DNA of 64,000 nucleotides from Microbacteriaceae bacterium (GTDB taxonomy: Bacteria > Actinomycetota > Actinomycetes > Actinomycetales > Microbacteriaceae). Shown in pieces: positions 9,901 through 20,065 of this stretch; position 1 is the first letter of the stretch; each line of letters begins with the position of its first letter. The position numbers were made by a program, and so were the translations under genes. A model generated the notes under the pieces. The model was not told the origin of the DNA, did not search any database, and saw only the letters and a program-made list of their open reading frames with translations. The stretch covers positions 124,001 to 188,000 of the forward strand of contig JANXTR010000023.1 in NCBI GenBank assembly GCA_025352325.1. Reading direction: 5' to 3'.

Positions 9901-10042
9901 TCAGCTCGTGCTGCGTGCAGGAGTCCTCATCGACCATGGCGCCGGATGCGGCGTTGGCCGCCCCGACGGTGACCACCTGACCGAGCAGCAATGCCGCGAT
10001 CGTGGCCGTGACCAGCGAGACGAGGAGACGGCGACCGCGCAA
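6929..10042 (-). CDS. Large secreted multidomain protein: nidogen-like (NIDO) + SGNH/GDSL hydrolase + PKD + repetitive beta-helix-like C-terminal region
   Basis: Signal peptide MRGRRLLVSLVTATIAALLLGQ; NIDO-like FAINFYGHIRNKVWVNNNGNITF; SGNH block YVAMGDSFQSGEGAY and HPNVLGHRFMA; PKD YAWDFGDGTAATG; repetitive VTGDLVVTGNAHL...IDGSVWVGGSATL. Confidence 0.85.
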   Translation of the reverse strand: MRGRRLLVSLVTATIAALLLGQVVTVGAANAASGAMVDEDSCTQHELTANDDGSSDQVDLPFAINFYGHIRNKVWVNNNGNITFNGGLTTYTPFGLADTQEAIIAPFFADVDTRGSGSDTVKWGWGDLAYDNHRAFCVTWKNVGYYSAGTDKLNSFQLLLVDRSDISSGAFDIVFNYGQVQWETGSASGGVDGLGGSSAVAGFASGDGVAAGSIQLPGSAIPGSFLDSSPTALVKGKLGSNIPGRYVFTVRGDGVIGSQYVAMGDSFQSGEGAYNYDQFTADGNNKCHRSYDAYPQLLVKDQVVHLELNFRACSGAVMADLDQYHDDGKPPYDDGISQYGALGLDTKLVTIGIVGNDLDFAGTVNHCVITGIVSPTTPWVPACQIIFGGGVDDKLASLDHGTIGKALAAVYKKIKKLAPYARVIAVSYPKFFPAGGSLFCPTGIIRYGDQLWINDSIKKADSLIGNIAKANGVEYVNMATVTKDHEICSSVPAQNGVLLDANHDPLSESYHPNVLGHRFMADRIENYLDGPVVPTFNIQPLQTLSQYVAVTGRALDVAVNWPGSDVVTSLVSPSGVRYTRSDPQGAQDDVTPTSEIWRVESPEPGTWTLEFYGAQIAAGGEPVTVDTLDEHAPNVSPIASFTSAGAGRTYTFDASGSSDVDGSIPNYAWDFGDGTAATGKVVQHTFPADAQFQVMLAVTDDQGDSGFTASSKIVDTRNLQPAAVQRFASSAALTNTVTLGAPLEVDGDFECNSASRVTGDLVVTGNAHLTNTCRIDGSVWVGGSATLDSAPKVVGNFTANGSVRFQSTATIGGSIATGGSFVVTDGKSLASLTANHIVGGTITTNASLPVIAASPAVTTTFEAAATGSTPITWTKWMNQTATANAAPSWSQGLTASPGCTMASWSSSVNGSMVAVQTATVVDARSQTSGCATVTLQGMTVRLSADFTLVADSIAAVNGIQFRSTDGAAHRVRIIVPGTVASCATGKLISIPNGAAADSAISVNVFAPGKISLNGPVALKGTVIGGCWAGSGSVGVAP

Positions 10043-10138
10043 AGTGATTACTCCAGGGGCTCAGGGGTAGCTCACAGTATTGGGAATCCCTCATCTCGCG
10101 CTAGCCCCGCGCCGGGACTGGTCGATCGGAGTCTCCGC

Positions 10139-10534
10139 TCAGCTCATCCGCGCCGAGCACTCGGCGCAGAGCCCGAACACGTCGACGACGTGCTCGGGCT
10201 GCGTGAACCCGTTCGCGGCCGCGACATCCTTCGCCCACTGCTCGACGGGATCCGCTGAGATCTCGACGGTGCGCCCGCACTGACGGCAGATGAGGTGGTG
10301 GTGATGCGAGCCGGGGGTGCACGCTCGATAGAGGCTCTCGCCCTCCTGCTGCAGGGCATCCGCGTCGCCCTCGGTGGCGAGGTCCGCGAGCGCGCGGTAG
10401 ACGGTCGCCAGCCCGACGGAGGAGCCTGCCTCGCGCAGATGCGCGTGCAGGGTCTGGGCGCTCACGAAGCCTTCGGTCGTGCCGAGCGCCTCGCGCACGG
10501 CTTCGCGCTGCCAGGTGTTGCGTTTCACGACCAC
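10139..10534 (-). CDS. zur: Fur family transcriptional regulator, probable Zur
   Basis: Fur fold VGLATVYRALADLATEG, HHHHLICRQCGRTVEI, CAEC; adjacent to znuBCA. Confidence 0.88.
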   Translation of the reverse strand: MVVKRNTWQREAVREALGTTEGFVSAQTLHAHLREAGSSVGLATVYRALADLATEGDADALQQEGESLYRACTPGSHHHHLICRQCGRTVEISADPVEQWAKDVAAANGFTQPEHVVDVFGLCAECSARMS

Positions 10535-10535
10535 G

Positions 10536-11444
10536 TCAGCCCACCTCTCCCGAGCCCACGATACGTCGACGGCTGCTCGCCCGGCGAGCCTGCCGGCTCG
10601 ACGCCACCCGACACACTACGTAGATCAGGAACGAGATCGTCGTGACGTACGGGCTGATCGGCACGCTGGATCCGAGAGCGAGCAGGATGCCGCCCACCAG
10701 CGACACCACGGCGAACACGGTGCTCAACACCGGCACGACGATCGGCGAGCGCGAGATGCGCAGAGCCGCTGCCGCCGGTGTGACCAGGACCGAAAGCACG
10801 AGCAGGGCTCCGACCACCTGCACGCTGACCGCGACGGCCAGCCCGAGCAGCAGCATGAAGACGAGTGAGAGCGCGCGGACCGGCACGCCGCGCGCCGCGG
10901 CGACGTTGGCATCCACGCTCGCGAACGTCAATGGGCGCCACACGACGAGCAGCCCCACCACGACGATCAGCGAGATCAGGGCGAGCGAGGTGAGCTTCGG
11001 GTCGTCGACGGCGACGATCTGGCCGGTCAGGAGGCCGAACTTGTTGCTCGTGCGGCCCGGGTAAAGGGCGAGGCACAGGATGCCGAGCCCGAGCCCGAAG
11101 GGCATCAGCACCGCCGTGATGGAGTTGCGGTCGCGCGCACGTGAGCCGAGCAGTCCGATCAGCGCGGCTGCGACGATCGATCCGACGATCGATCCCTCGA
11201 CGACCCCCACTCCGAGGAGCAGGCCAGCCGCAGCGCCGGCGAAGGACAGCTCGCTGATCCCATGCACTGCGAACGCCAGGTCGCGCGACATGACGAACAC
11301 GCCGATCAGCCCGCCGACGACCCCGAGCAGCGCGCCGGCCAGGATCGAGTTCTGCAGCAGGACGAGCAGCTGACCGTAGTCGGAGAAGTTGAAGAGCTGC
11401 AACCACCAGTCGGGCGTGGCCACAGGAAGCACAGCCGCGATCAC
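10536..11444 (-). CDS. znuB: Metal ABC transporter permease (ZnuB-like)
   Basis: 302-aa polytopic ABC-3 family-like sequence; operon context. Confidence 0.88.
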   Translation of the reverse strand: MIAAVLPVATPDWWLQLFNFSDYGQLLVLLQNSILAGALLGVVGGLIGVFVMSRDLAFAVHGISELSFAGAAAGLLLGVGVVEGSIVGSIVAAALIGLLGSRARDRNSITAVLMPFGLGLGILCLALYPGRTSNKFGLLTGQIVAVDDPKLTSLALISLIVVVGLLVVWRPLTFASVDANVAAARGVPVRALSLVFMLLLGLAVAVSVQVVGALLVLSVLVTPAAAALRISRSPIVVPVLSTVFAVVSLVGGILLALGSSVPISPYVTTISFLIYVVCRVASSRQARRASSRRRIVGSGEVG

Positions 11445-12289
11445 GGCAGGTCCTTTGAGTGATCGTGCTCGTGGCCGTGCGCGTGCGACTGGTCAGGCGT
11501 GCCGACGATCACGACGCGGCCGCGAGCGCGGATGACGTCCACCGGCGACTGGTAGAGCTCGCTGAGCACGTCCGAGCGCAGCACCTCGTCGGGGGTCCCG
11601 ATCCGGAACCGCCGGCCGGCGAGGTAGAGAACCCGGTCGACGACCTCGAGGATCGGGTTGATGTCGTGGGTGACGAAGAGCACACCGAAGCCGCGGGCGC
11701 GACGGTTCTCGTCGATGAGACGGCTGACGACCCCCTGCGCCTTGAGGTCGAGCGAGAGCAGGGGTTCGTCGCAGAGCAGCAGAGCCGGGTCGCCGGCGAG
11801 CGCCTGCCCGATGCGCAGCCGCTGCTGCTCGCCGCCGGACAGGCTCGAGATGGGCGCATTCGCATAGTGGCGGGCGCCGACGGCATCGAGCAGCTCGTCG
11901 ATGCGCGCGCGGCGAGCGCGGCTCGGGAGCGCGATGCCCCAGCGGTGACCGTCGACGCCGAGCCCGACGAGGTCGCGGCCGCGCATCGGAGCACCCTCGT
12001 CGGCCAGGCGCTGCTGGGGCACGTAGCCGATCCTGCGGTCCCCGTGGTGCACGGGTTCGCCGAGCAGTGTCGCGGTTCCGGCGCTGAGCGGATGCTGCCC
12101 CAGCACCGTCTTCAGCAGACTCGTCTTGCCCGATCCGTTGGCCCCGAGCACGGCGATGAACTCACCCGGCGCGACGTCGAGGTCGAGGTCGCGCCAGAGC
12201 GTCCGGCCGCCCAGCGTGAGCTGAGCGCCGCGGAGTGAGAGCACGGGAGCGGTCGTGGGAGTCGTGGCCGGTGCCGGCATCGCCGTCAC
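11441..12289 (-). CDS. znuC: Metal ABC transporter ATP-binding protein (ZnuC-like)
   Basis: Walker A GANGSGKTSL, signature LSGGEQQR, DEPLLSLD; GTG start overlapping znuA stop chosen. Confidence 0.9.
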   Translation of the reverse strand: MTAMPAPATTPTTAPVLSLRGAQLTLGGRTLWRDLDLDVAPGEFIAVLGANGSGKTSLLKTVLGQHPLSAGTATLLGEPVHHGDRRIGYVPQQRLADEGAPMRGRDLVGLGVDGHRWGIALPSRARRARIDELLDAVGARHYANAPISSLSGGEQQRLRIGQALAGDPALLLCDEPLLSLDLKAQGVVSRLIDENRRARGFGVLFVTHDINPILEVVDRVLYLAGRRFRIGTPDEVLRSDVLSELYQSPVDVIRARGRVVIVGTPDQSHAHGHEHDHSKDLP

Positions 12290-13194
12290 GTCGCCAGCGC
12301 CTGGGCGATCGTGGCGAGCACGCCCTTCTGCCACTCGATGTAGGTGAAACCAGAGGGCAGTGTCTCGGAGACCGGCACGGCGGGCACGGCCGCCTTCTTC
12401 GCAGCGGCGAGCACGGCATCCGTCTGCGGTCCGCTGGTCTGCACGTTGTAGACCAGCACCTTTGCATCACCGTTCCGCAGGGTCGCTAACGTCTGCTCGA
12501 GCACGGTCGCGGGGGCGTCGGTGCTCTGCTCGATGGCCTCGCTGAAGGCGGTAGGCGTGACGATCTTCATGCCGAGCGCCTGCAGAACATAGTTCGGCAC
12601 CGGCTCGGTGATCGCCGCTCCGACACCGGTCGTGGTCGCCGCCAGGTTCTTCTCGCTGTTCTCGAGCGTGTTGAGCTGGATGCGGAGCTTGCCGCCGCGG
12701 TCGGCGTACGTCGCCGAGTGGCTCGGGTCTGCCGTGATGAACTCGGCGGCCAACGCGTCGATCACCTTGCCCACCGTCGGATAGTCGTAGAACACGTGCT
12801 CGTTGAAGCCGGCCGCCTTCGCGTCGTACCCGCTCAGCGTCACCGCGTTGACGACTGTCGCCTTCGTATTGCCCGAGGCGGACAGCATGGTGTCCACGAA
12901 GTCGTCGTAGCCGCCGCCGTTCTCGACCACGATCTGCGCGCGAGAGATCGCGAGCTGCGTGCGGGCGTCGGCCTGGTACTCGTGCGGATCCTTCGCCGGG
13001 TCATCGATGATCGAGGTCACCGTGACGAAGCTGCCGCCAATCGCCGTGGCCAGGCTGCCGTAGACATCGGTCGACGCGACGACCTGGACCTTCCCGGGAG
13101 GGTCGGCCACCCTCGTGGTGCAGCCCGCGAGGGTGAGGGCGACAACGGTGACCGCGGCTCCGAGGGCGAGCAAGGCAGCGGGACGGCGGGACAT
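12286..13194 (-). CDS. znuA: Metal ABC transporter substrate-binding lipoprotein (ZnuA-like)
   Basis: Lipobox TLAGCTT, DPHEYQADARTQLAISRAQIVVENGGGYDDF. Confidence 0.9.
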   Translation of the reverse strand: MSRRPAALLALGAAVTVVALTLAGCTTRVADPPGKVQVVASTDVYGSLATAIGGSFVTVTSIIDDPAKDPHEYQADARTQLAISRAQIVVENGGGYDDFVDTMLSASGNTKATVVNAVTLSGYDAKAAGFNEHVFYDYPTVGKVIDALAAEFITADPSHSATYADRGGKLRIQLNTLENSEKNLAATTTGVGAAITEPVPNYVLQALGMKIVTPTAFSEAIEQSTDAPATVLEQTLATLRNGDAKVLVYNVQTSGPQTDAVLAAAKKAAVPAVPVSETLPSGFTYIEWQKGVLATIAQALAT

Positions 13195-13214
13195 GACACC
13201 GACGTTAGCCGCTA

Positions 13215-13231
13215 TTGATAATCATTGTCAA
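13215..13231. promoter_or_regulatory. Zur-box-like palindrome upstream of znuA
   Basis: TTGATAATCATTGTCAA, 17-bp imperfect palindrome ending 21 nt upstream of znuA start. Confidence 0.75.
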
Positions 13232-13371
13232 AATGGTGCAGCCGCCGCATCCTGCGCCGACCCGCGCGCCTTCCGACCGCCGGATTCACGCGCCAGACCC
13301 CGCGAACTCCGCACGGTGCTTACTCTGCGGAGTGCGCGAGGTCGGGAGTTCTCGCCGGGAGCGGTTGCCTG

Positions 13372-14763
13372 CTAATCGAGCAGCAGCGCGGGTTCCTCGA
13401 GCACGCTCGCGATGTCGGCGGTGAATCGACTGGCGACGTCGCCGTCCACGACCCGGTGATCGAAGCTGGCGCCCACGGTCGTGACGTACGCGGGGCGCAC
13501 CTCGCCATCCACGACCCACGGCTTCAGCTTGATCGCGCCGAGGGCGACGATGCCGACCTCGCCGGGGTTGAGGATCGGGGTGCCGGTGTCCATGCCGTAT
13601 GAACCCAGGTTGGTGATCGTCACCGTGCCCTTCGCCATCTCGGCGGGCTGAGTCTTACCGTCGCGCGCCGTGATGGTCAGCTGCTCGAGTGCCTGCGCGA
13701 GCTCGAGCAGGCTGAGGTTCTGCGCGTCCTTGATGTTTGGCACGATCAAGCCGCGCGGGGTGGCAGCGGCGATCCCGAGGTTCACGTAGTGGTGCACCAC
13801 GATCTCCTTGTCAGTCCAGCTCGAGTTGACTGTCGGGTTGCGGCGCACCGCCCAGATGACGGCCTTCGCCATCACCAGCAGCGGGCTGATACGCACGCCG
13901 GCGAAGTCGGGCGAGTTCTTGAGCCGCTTGACGAACTCCATCGTGCGTGTCGCGTTCACGTCGCTGAAGACGCTCACGTGCGGCGCCGAGAAGGCGCTCT
14001 GCACCATCGCCATCGCGATCGCCTTGCGCACGCCCTTGACCGGGATGCGCTCCTCGCGATCCTCCGGCCACGCCGGCGTCTGGATGTTGCGGAAGACGCT
14101 CGCCTGCGAGGCCTGCCTGATCACGTCGTCGCGCGTGATCTCGCCAGCCAGCCCGGTGGCGGTCACGGTCGCGAGGTCGACATCCAGATCCTTGGCCAAC
14201 TTGCGGATCGGCGGCTTCGCGATGATCGGCGACGCGGATGCCGCGGGCACCGAGCTCGGCCGGGCCGCGGGTGTTGCGGCCGAGGTGGGGCTCGCGGCCG
14301 TGAGGCTCGCGCCGATCGGCCCCTGCGGACGGCGGCGCGTGGTCGCGTGCCCGCTCTTGGAGCCGTACCCGACCAGCACGGCTCCCGATTCCTCGGCGGG
14401 CGCGATGGTGGAGTCGGTGTCTGCGACGTTCGGTGCCGTGGCATCGACGGGCTCGACGGGCTCGACCACCGCGCCGAGCGCGGCCTCGCCGCCGGACGGA
14501 GCCTGCAACTCGAGCGACCCCCCGCCCGAGTCGACCCGGATGATGACGGTGCCGACCTCGACGGTGTCGCCCTCGCCGACCAACAGTTCGGTGACCGTGC
14601 CCGCGAACGGCGACGGCAGCTCGACGAGCGACTTCGCCGTCTCGATCTCGACCAGCACCTGATTGACCGTCACAGAGTCGCCGGGCTTGACCTTCCACGA
14701 GACGATCTCGGCCTCGGTCAGGCCCTCGCCGACATCCGGCAGCGGGAACTCGGATTGCGTCAC
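13372..14763 (-). CDS. Dihydrolipoamide acyltransferase (E2) of 2-oxoacid dehydrogenase
   Basis: Lipoyl domain [15 protein letters not shown]3-binding region, catalytic [10 protein letters not shown]. Confidence 0.92.
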   Translation of the reverse strand: MTQSEFPLPDVGEGLTEAEIVSWKVKPGDSVTVNQVLVEIETAKSLVELPSPFAGTVTELLVGEGDTVEVGTVIIRVDSGGGSLELQAPSGGEAALGAVVEPVEPVDATAPNVADTDSTIAPAEESGAVLVGYGSKSGHATTRRRPQGPIGASLTAASPTSAATPAARPSSVPAASASPIIAKPPIRKLAKDLDVDLATVTATGLAGEITRDDVIRQASQASVFRNIQTPAWPEDREERIPVKGVRKAIAMAMVQSAFSAPHVSVFSDVNATRTMEFVKRLKNSPDFAGVRISPLLVMAKAVIWAVRRNPTVNSSWTDKEIVVHHYVNLGIAAATPRGLIVPNIKDAQNLSLLELAQALEQLTITARDGKTQPAEMAKGTVTITNLGSYGMDTGTPILNPGEVGIVALGAIKLKPWVVDGEVRPAYVTTVGASFDHRVVDGDVASRFTADIASVLEEPALLLD

Positions 14764-14795
14764 AACGGCTCCTCGGTGCTTCTCAATTGCCGGCC

Positions 14796-15773
14796 TCAGA
14801 ACGCCAGGGCGCGGTCGACGGCTTCGAGGATGCGGTCGGCATCCGGGAGGTAGTTGCCCTCAAGCTTGGCGGGCGGGAACGGGGTGTCGAAGCCGCTGAC
14901 CCGCATCACTGGAGCCTCGAGCGAGTAGAACGCGCGCTCGGCGACCGTCGCCGCGATCTCGGAGCCGACGCTCACGTGACCGGGGGCCTCCTGCGCGACG
15001 ACCAGGCGTCCGGTCTTCTGCACCGAGGCGATGATCGGGGCGTAGTCGATCGGCGACAGCGAGCGCAGGTCGATGACCTCGACACTCGTGCCCTCGGAGG
15101 CCGCGATGTCTGCCGCCTGCAGCAGGGCCGCGACCATCGCGCCGTGACCGACGAGCGTGACCTCGGTGCCCATCCGGATGACACGGCTGGCCTGGAACGC
15201 ACCGGGCGGGGTCTCGCGATCGACCTCGCCCTTCTGCCAGTAACGGCTCTTCGGCTCGAAGAACATGACCGGGTCGTTGCTCGCGATGGCCTGCTGGATC
15301 ATCCAGTAGCCGTCGTGCGGGGTCGCCGGGCTGACCACCCGCAGGCCCGGGGTGTGTGCGAAGTACGCCTCGGGGCTCTCCTGGTGATGCTCCACCGCCC
15401 CGATGTGCCCGCCGTACGGCACGCGGATGACGATCGGGAAGCTCTGCGACCCTTCGTGGCGGTAGGTCAGCTTCGCCAGCTGCGAGGTGATCTGGTCGAA
15501 GCCGGGGAAGATAAATCCATCGAACTGGATCTCGCACACCGGCCGGTAGCCGCGCATCGCCAGGCCGATGGCCGTGCCAACGATCGCGGACTCCGCGAGC
15601 GGGGTGTCGATGACGCGGTTCTCGCCGAACTCCGCCTTCAACCCCTCGGTCACGCGGAATACGCCGCCGAGCGTGGCGATGTCCTCGCCCATCAGCAGGA
15701 CCTTCGGGTCGGCGGCGAGCGCCTTGGCGAGACCGAGGTTGATGGCCTTCGCAAGGGGAAGGTTCTCGGTCAC
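14796..15773 (-). CDS. 2-oxoisovalerate / pyruvate dehydrogenase E1 component beta subunit
   Basis: [45 protein letters not shown]. Confidence 0.92.
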   Translation of the reverse strand: MTENLPLAKAINLGLAKALAADPKVLLMGEDIATLGGVFRVTEGLKAEFGENRVIDTPLAESAIVGTAIGLAMRGYRPVCEIQFDGFIFPGFDQITSQLAKLTYRHEGSQSFPIVIRVPYGGHIGAVEHHQESPEAYFAHTPGLRVVSPATPHDGYWMIQQAIASNDPVMFFEPKSRYWQKGEVDRETPPGAFQASRVIRMGTEVTLVGHGAMVAALLQAADIAASEGTSVEVIDLRSLSPIDYAPIIASVQKTGRLVVAQEAPGHVSVGSEIAATVAERAFYSLEAPVMRVSGFDTPFPPAKLEGNYLPDADRILEAVDRALAF

Positions 15774-16939
15774 GGCGCTCCCTCCAGGTCGGCGATTCCG
15801 TCGGCTGTGTCGAATGACGCCTCGTAGGCCGCGAGCCAGTCGCGCTGCGCATCCACGAGCGGATGCGGATCCGAGTAGACGTGCTCGAAGATCTTGGTGG
15901 TGGGCGGGTCCTGCAACAGGACGGTGCGAGCCCGGGCGTCGGCCGCGACATCCTCGGCCTCTTGGGCGACCTCCGCGAAGAAGTCGTCGCCCACCCCCTG
16001 ACCGCGCAGGTACGCCTCGTAGCGCGCGATCGGATCGCGGGCGCCCCAGTAGGCGACCTCCTCGTTCTCGCGGTACTTGGTCGGGTCGTCGCTCGTCGTG
16101 TGCGCGCCCATCCGGTAGGTGAGAGCCTCGATCAGTCGCGGGCCCTCTCCGCTGCGTGCGCTGAGCAGGTTGGCCGAGGTGACGGCGTAGCTCGCGAGCA
16201 CGTCGTTGCCGTCGATCTGCACGCTCGGGATGCCGAAACCCGTGCCGCGCAGATACAGCGGCGTCCGCGACTGCCGCTCCACCGGCACCGAGATGGCCCA
16301 GTGGTTGTTCTGCAGGAAGAACACCTGCGGCGTCTGGTAGCTGGCGGCGAAGGTAAACGCTTCGCTGACGTCGCCCTGGCTACTCGCACCGTCGCCGAAG
16401 TAGACGAGGACCGCGGCATCCTTCTCCGGATCGCGCAGGGTCGGCGCGCCGTCGTTCGACACGTCGAGCAGACGGTCGAGCGCGATACCCATCGCGTAGC
16501 CGGTCGCGTGCAGCGCCTGGGAGCCGATCACCAGTGTGTAGAGGTGGAAGTTACCCGTCTCGCTCGGCACCCACCCGCCGTGACTCAGACCTCGGAGCAT
16601 CTCGATGATGCGCATCAGGTCGAGACCACGGATGCGCCCGACGACATGTTCACGGTAAGCAGGGAAGAGGTGGTCCTGCGGGGCGGCGGCATAGCCGGAG
16701 CCGACTTGCGCGGCCTCCTGGCCGATGCTCGGGATCCAGAGCGCGAGCTGGCCCTGCCGCTGCAGGTTTCCCGCCTCGGTGTCGAAGCGACGCATGACGA
16801 CCATCTGGCGGTGGAAGTCGAGGAGCCGGGATTCCGGCAGCTTCTCAATCCAGGGCAGATACTCGGACGTCCGATCATCCGACACGAGTTTCCCGTCGGG
16901 CGTCAGCAGTTGAACCGTGGCGTCCGAGGACATGGTCAC
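15770..16939 (-). CDS. 2-oxoisovalerate / pyruvate dehydrogenase E1 component alpha subunit
   Basis: ThDP-binding GDGASSQGDVSEAFTFAASYQTPQVFFLQNNHWAIS. Confidence 0.92.
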   Translation of the reverse strand: MTMSSDATVQLLTPDGKLVSDDRTSEYLPWIEKLPESRLLDFHRQMVVMRRFDTEAGNLQRQGQLALWIPSIGQEAAQVGSGYAAAPQDHLFPAYREHVVGRIRGLDLMRIIEMLRGLSHGGWVPSETGNFHLYTLVIGSQALHATGYAMGIALDRLLDVSNDGAPTLRDPEKDAAVLVYFGDGASSQGDVSEAFTFAASYQTPQVFFLQNNHWAISVPVERQSRTPLYLRGTGFGIPSVQIDGNDVLASYAVTSANLLSARSGEGPRLIEALTYRMGAHTTSDDPTKYRENEEVAYWGARDPIARYEAYLRGQGVGDDFFAEVAQEAEDVAADARARTVLLQDPPTTKIFEHVYSDPHPLVDAQRDWLAAYEASFDTADGIADLEGAP

Positions 16940-18024
16940 TACCCTAGCCCGCCGATTCCCACGTCTTCTCGGAGGGTCTCCACAACCTCTGCCGTCGCCG
17001 CTAGGACCTTCTCCACAGATTCAGCTTCGCCGACGGAGATGCGGATGCCCTCGAGCGCGAACACGCGCGCAACGATCCCGTGCCTCTCGAGCAGCTCCGC
17101 GGCCGCGGCCGTCGCCTCGCCCGTGACCAGCCAGACGAAGTTGCCCTGCGGCTCCGGCAGGCGCCAGCCCTGGGCGATGAGACCGTCGCGCAGCAGGGAG
17201 CGACGGGCCACGAGCTCGTCGATCTGGGCCGTGAACTGCGGCTCGATGTCGAGGGCGGCAAGCGCTGCTCGCTGGGCGGGCTCGGTGACCGAGAGGGCGA
17301 TCATGGTGGCGCGGGCGGCATCCAGGATGTAGGCAGGTCCGACGGCATAACCGACGCGCAGGCCGGCCAAGCCGTAAGCCTTCGAGAAGGTACGGAGCAC
17401 GACGAGGTTCGGGTAGCGCGCGAGCAGTGGCATGCCCTCGACGGCATGCGCGTCGGTGACGAACTCGCGATATGCCTCGTCGAGGATGACGAGGATCGTG
17501 TCGGGCACCTTCGCCATGAACGCTTCGAAGTCGCGGGCGGTGACGATCGCGCTGGTCGGATTGTTCGGGCTACAGACGATGACGATGCGGGTGCGCTCGG
17601 TGACCGCCGCGGCCATGGCGTCGAGGTCGTGGGTGCCGTCCGCGTGGTTGGGCACGGTCACGCTTGTCGCGCCCGAGACGGTGACGATGCCGGGGTAGGC
17701 CTCGAAGGACCGCCAGGCGTAGAGCACCTCGTCGCCGGTCGAGGCGGCTGCCTGCACCAGCTGGTGGAGGATCGACACGGATCCCGCGCCCACGTGGACC
17801 TCGTCGACAGTGACCCCGGCGCGCTCGGCCAGTCGCACGCGGAGGGCGGTGGCGGCGCCATCCGGGTACCGGTTGAGTTGGGAGCCTGCGATCGCAGCGG
17901 AGACCTCAGGCAGTACCGGAAACGGGCTCTCGTTGGACGACAGCTTGAACGCGTCCGCTGCCGCCGGTCGGCCCTGCCGGTACGGCGCGAGCGAGGCGAT
18001 CTCGGGTCGGAGTGTCACAGGCAC
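16939..18024 (-). CDS. Histidinol-phosphate / aromatic aminotransferase family (HisC/Pat-like)
   Basis: [47 protein letters not shown] start at 18024. Confidence 0.82.
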   Translation of the reverse strand: MPVTLRPEIASLAPYRQGRPAAADAFKLSSNESPFPVLPEVSAAIAGSQLNRYPDGAATALRVRLAERAGVTVDEVHVGAGSVSILHQLVQAAASTGDEVLYAWRSFEAYPGIVTVSGATSVTVPNHADGTHDLDAMAAAVTERTRIVIVCSPNNPTSAIVTARDFEAFMAKVPDTILVILDEAYREFVTDAHAVEGMPLLARYPNLVVLRTFSKAYGLAGLRVGYAVGPAYILDAARATMIALSVTEPAQRAALAALDIEPQFTAQIDELVARRSLLRDGLIAQGWRLPEPQGNFVWLVTGEATAAAAELLERHGIVARVFALEGIRISVGEAESVEKVLAATAEVVETLREDVGIGGLG

Positions 18025-18102
18025 GTCGACCAGTTTAGGCGCGTGCGTCGCGACGTGACCCGCCCCGTTCCGCTGGCTCGCACCCCCTGCCACAATGGGC
18101 GC

Positions 18103-18504
18103 ATGGGACGCCTCTTCCTCCGCCTGCTGATCAACGCCATCGCGCTCTGGCTGACAACCCTCATCCTCTCGCCGCACCTCGCGGTCGAGCCGTTCTCGCC
18201 AGGCGGGATGCTCGAAACAATCGTCACGTACCTCGTCGTGGCGCTGATCTTCGGCGTCGTGAACGGGATCATCGGCGGCATCGTGCGCGTCGTCGCCCTG
18301 CCGATCTACATCCTCACGCTCGGCCTCATCTCGTTCATCGTCAACGGGCTGCTCCTTCTGCTCGTCGCCTGGATCAGCGGGCTGCTCGGATTCGGGCTCT
18401 CGGTCGAGAACTTCGGCTGGGGCATCCTCGGGGCACTGCTGCTCGGCATCCTCTCCTGGCTCATCGGCGTCGTGCTCCGGCCGTTCACTGGAAAGCAGAA
18501 GTAG
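18103..18504 (+). CDS. Phage holin family (4TM) membrane protein
   Basis: [31 protein letters not shown]... four hydrophobic segments. Confidence 0.8.
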   Translation: MGRLFLRLLINAIALWLTTLILSPHLAVEPFSPGGMLETIVTYLVVALIFGVVNGIIGGIVRVVALPIYILTLGLISFIVNGLLLLLVAWISGLLGFGLSVENFGWGILGALLLGILSWLIGVVLRPFTGKQK

Positions 18505-20065
18505 CTGCGGGGGTCGCGGGCACCTCGCGCGTCACGCCCCGCAGCTCGAGCTGCTTGAGGTCGAGAGGCGACGAGGGCTCGGGCACCCGCTCCGCGTGAT
18601 AGCTGGTCACCGTGATCGTGGCGCCTTGCTGTGCCGCGTAGTCGCCGGTGAAGGCGTCGAGGGCGGCGCTCTGCTCGCGCACGGCCGCGGAGGTGGCCCG
18701 GTCGACGACGGTCGCGGTCGCCATGTAGGCGTCGCGCTGGTGCGCGGGGGCCGCGTGGTAGTCGGGCAGGGCCACACCGTCGGCGAAGGCCCGGCGCTCG
18801 ACCTGCAGCACGTGATGATCGAGCTGCGGCCCGGCGAGCATCGGGATGAAGTCGTCGGTGTTGCGGACCGCCATTCCACTGAGGCCGTCTGGCAGCTGGA
18901 TGTTGCCCGCCGGGGCGCCGAAGGTCTGGATACCCGCGGCATTCCAGTCGCCGGAGCCGGCCAGCATCGACGCGATCAGCCCGCCCTGCGAGAAGCCCAC
19001 GAACTGCACAGGACTGCCCGCGGTCACGCCGGCGTCGCGCATCGCGAGCTCGCTCGCCCGGTAGGCGCCCACATCGAGGCCGCCGACCCCGCCGACGTTG
19101 CTCGTCAGATCCCACGGCTCGTGGTCGGCGACGGGCGAGAAGGTCTCGGTCGGACCGACGTACACCACGAAGCGGCTCGGCTGCCCGGGGGAGTCGTACT
19201 TCTCGATGCGCACCTGGTCGACCTCCGGCACGCGCTCGAGCCGCTGCACCGCGCCGACGGCCGGGGTCGCGACCGTCCTGGTCGACACCCGGTCGACCGT
19301 CACCGGCGTCTCGCGGAACAGGCCGACGAGCGGACCGACGGTCAGCAGCCCCCGCGCACTGCTCCGCACTCCCGTCACCCCGGTCGCCCCGAGCAGGATC
19401 GCCACCGGCACGGGGATGCCGAGGAAGGTCGACGTGCCCTCGTCGAGACCCGAGGTGAACATTCGCACTCCCTCGACGAAGCGCGGGCCCGTGATGAACT
19501 CCGGATGATCCAGCAGGAATCGCGAGATTCCGGCCGAGCGCGCACCGCCCGGGTCGGGCACCTTCGACGCCAGCCACGCGGTGAGACCCAGGAGCCCGAT
19601 CACGGGCAGCCCGATCCGGATCAGGACGCCGAGCTCGGCGCCCCCCAGCGCCGCCAGTCGGTCGGCCCGGGAGAGGGCCTGCTCCTCCGCGTCGTCGTAG
19701 GAGGCGATCGCGGACCGGAGCGCGTGCACCAGGTGTTCCGTCACCCGGTGCGCCGCACGCCCCGCATGGATCGCGGCACCGATCTCGGCCGTGCTGCGGC
19801 GGGCGGCCGGCGGCGAACCCGGCACCGCGTCCCATGCCACCGACGCGTCGATGGCGAGGAGCGACCGGGACGCCGCCGAGAGCTGGTCGGCCAGCGTGTT
19901 CAGCTGCTCGAGGTGCGCCTGCATGCGGTCGGTCGCGACCTGGAGGCTGCCCACCGGCGTGACGAGGAGCGGGCCGCCCTGCTCGGGCGTTGGCGCATGC
20001 TGCCCCGCGGGCGGAGAAGTCGGCATCGTGACGGGAGTCGTGCCGGGCCCCGGATCGCCGCGCAC
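18485..20065 (-). CDS. Alpha/beta hydrolase-fold protein with N-terminal helical region and TM segments
   Basis: Nucleophile elbow [12 protein letters not shown]-terminal helix-rich region. Confidence 0.7.
   Translation of the reverse strand: MRGDPGPGTTPVTMPTSPPAGQHAPTPEQGGPLLVTPVGSLQVATDRMQAHLEQLNTLADQLSAASRSLLAIDASVAWDAVPGSPPAARRSTAEIGAAIHAGRAAHRVTEHLVHALRSAIASYDDAEEQALSRADRLAALGGAELGVLIRIGLPVIGLLGLTAWLASKVPDPGGARSAGISRFLLDHPEFITGPRFVEGVRMFTSGLDEGTSTFLGIPVPVAILLGATGVTGVRSSARGLLTVGPLVGLFRETPVTVDRVSTRTVATPAVGAVQRLERVPEVDQVRIEKYDSPGQPSRFVVYVGPTETFSPVADHEPWDLTSNVGGVGGLDVGAYRASELAMRDAGVTAGSPVQFVGFSQGGLIASMLAGSGDWNAAGIQTFGAPAGNIQLPDGLSGMAVRNTDDFIPMLAGPQLDHHVLQVERRAFADGVALPDYHAAPAHQRDAYMATATVVDRATSAAVREQSAALDAFTGDYAAQQGATITVTSYHAERVPEPSSPLDLKQLELRGVTREVPATPAATSAFQ

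Noticed and set aside
17009-17017. TTCTCCACA DnaA-box-like nonamer in hisC-like gene
   Set aside because: Single one-mismatch match within coding sequence, expected by chance
18103-18504. Holin-family gene as evidence of a prophage
   Set aside because: Isolated among housekeeping genes with no phage genes or att repeats nearby; the 4TM family is common in actinobacterial chromosomes
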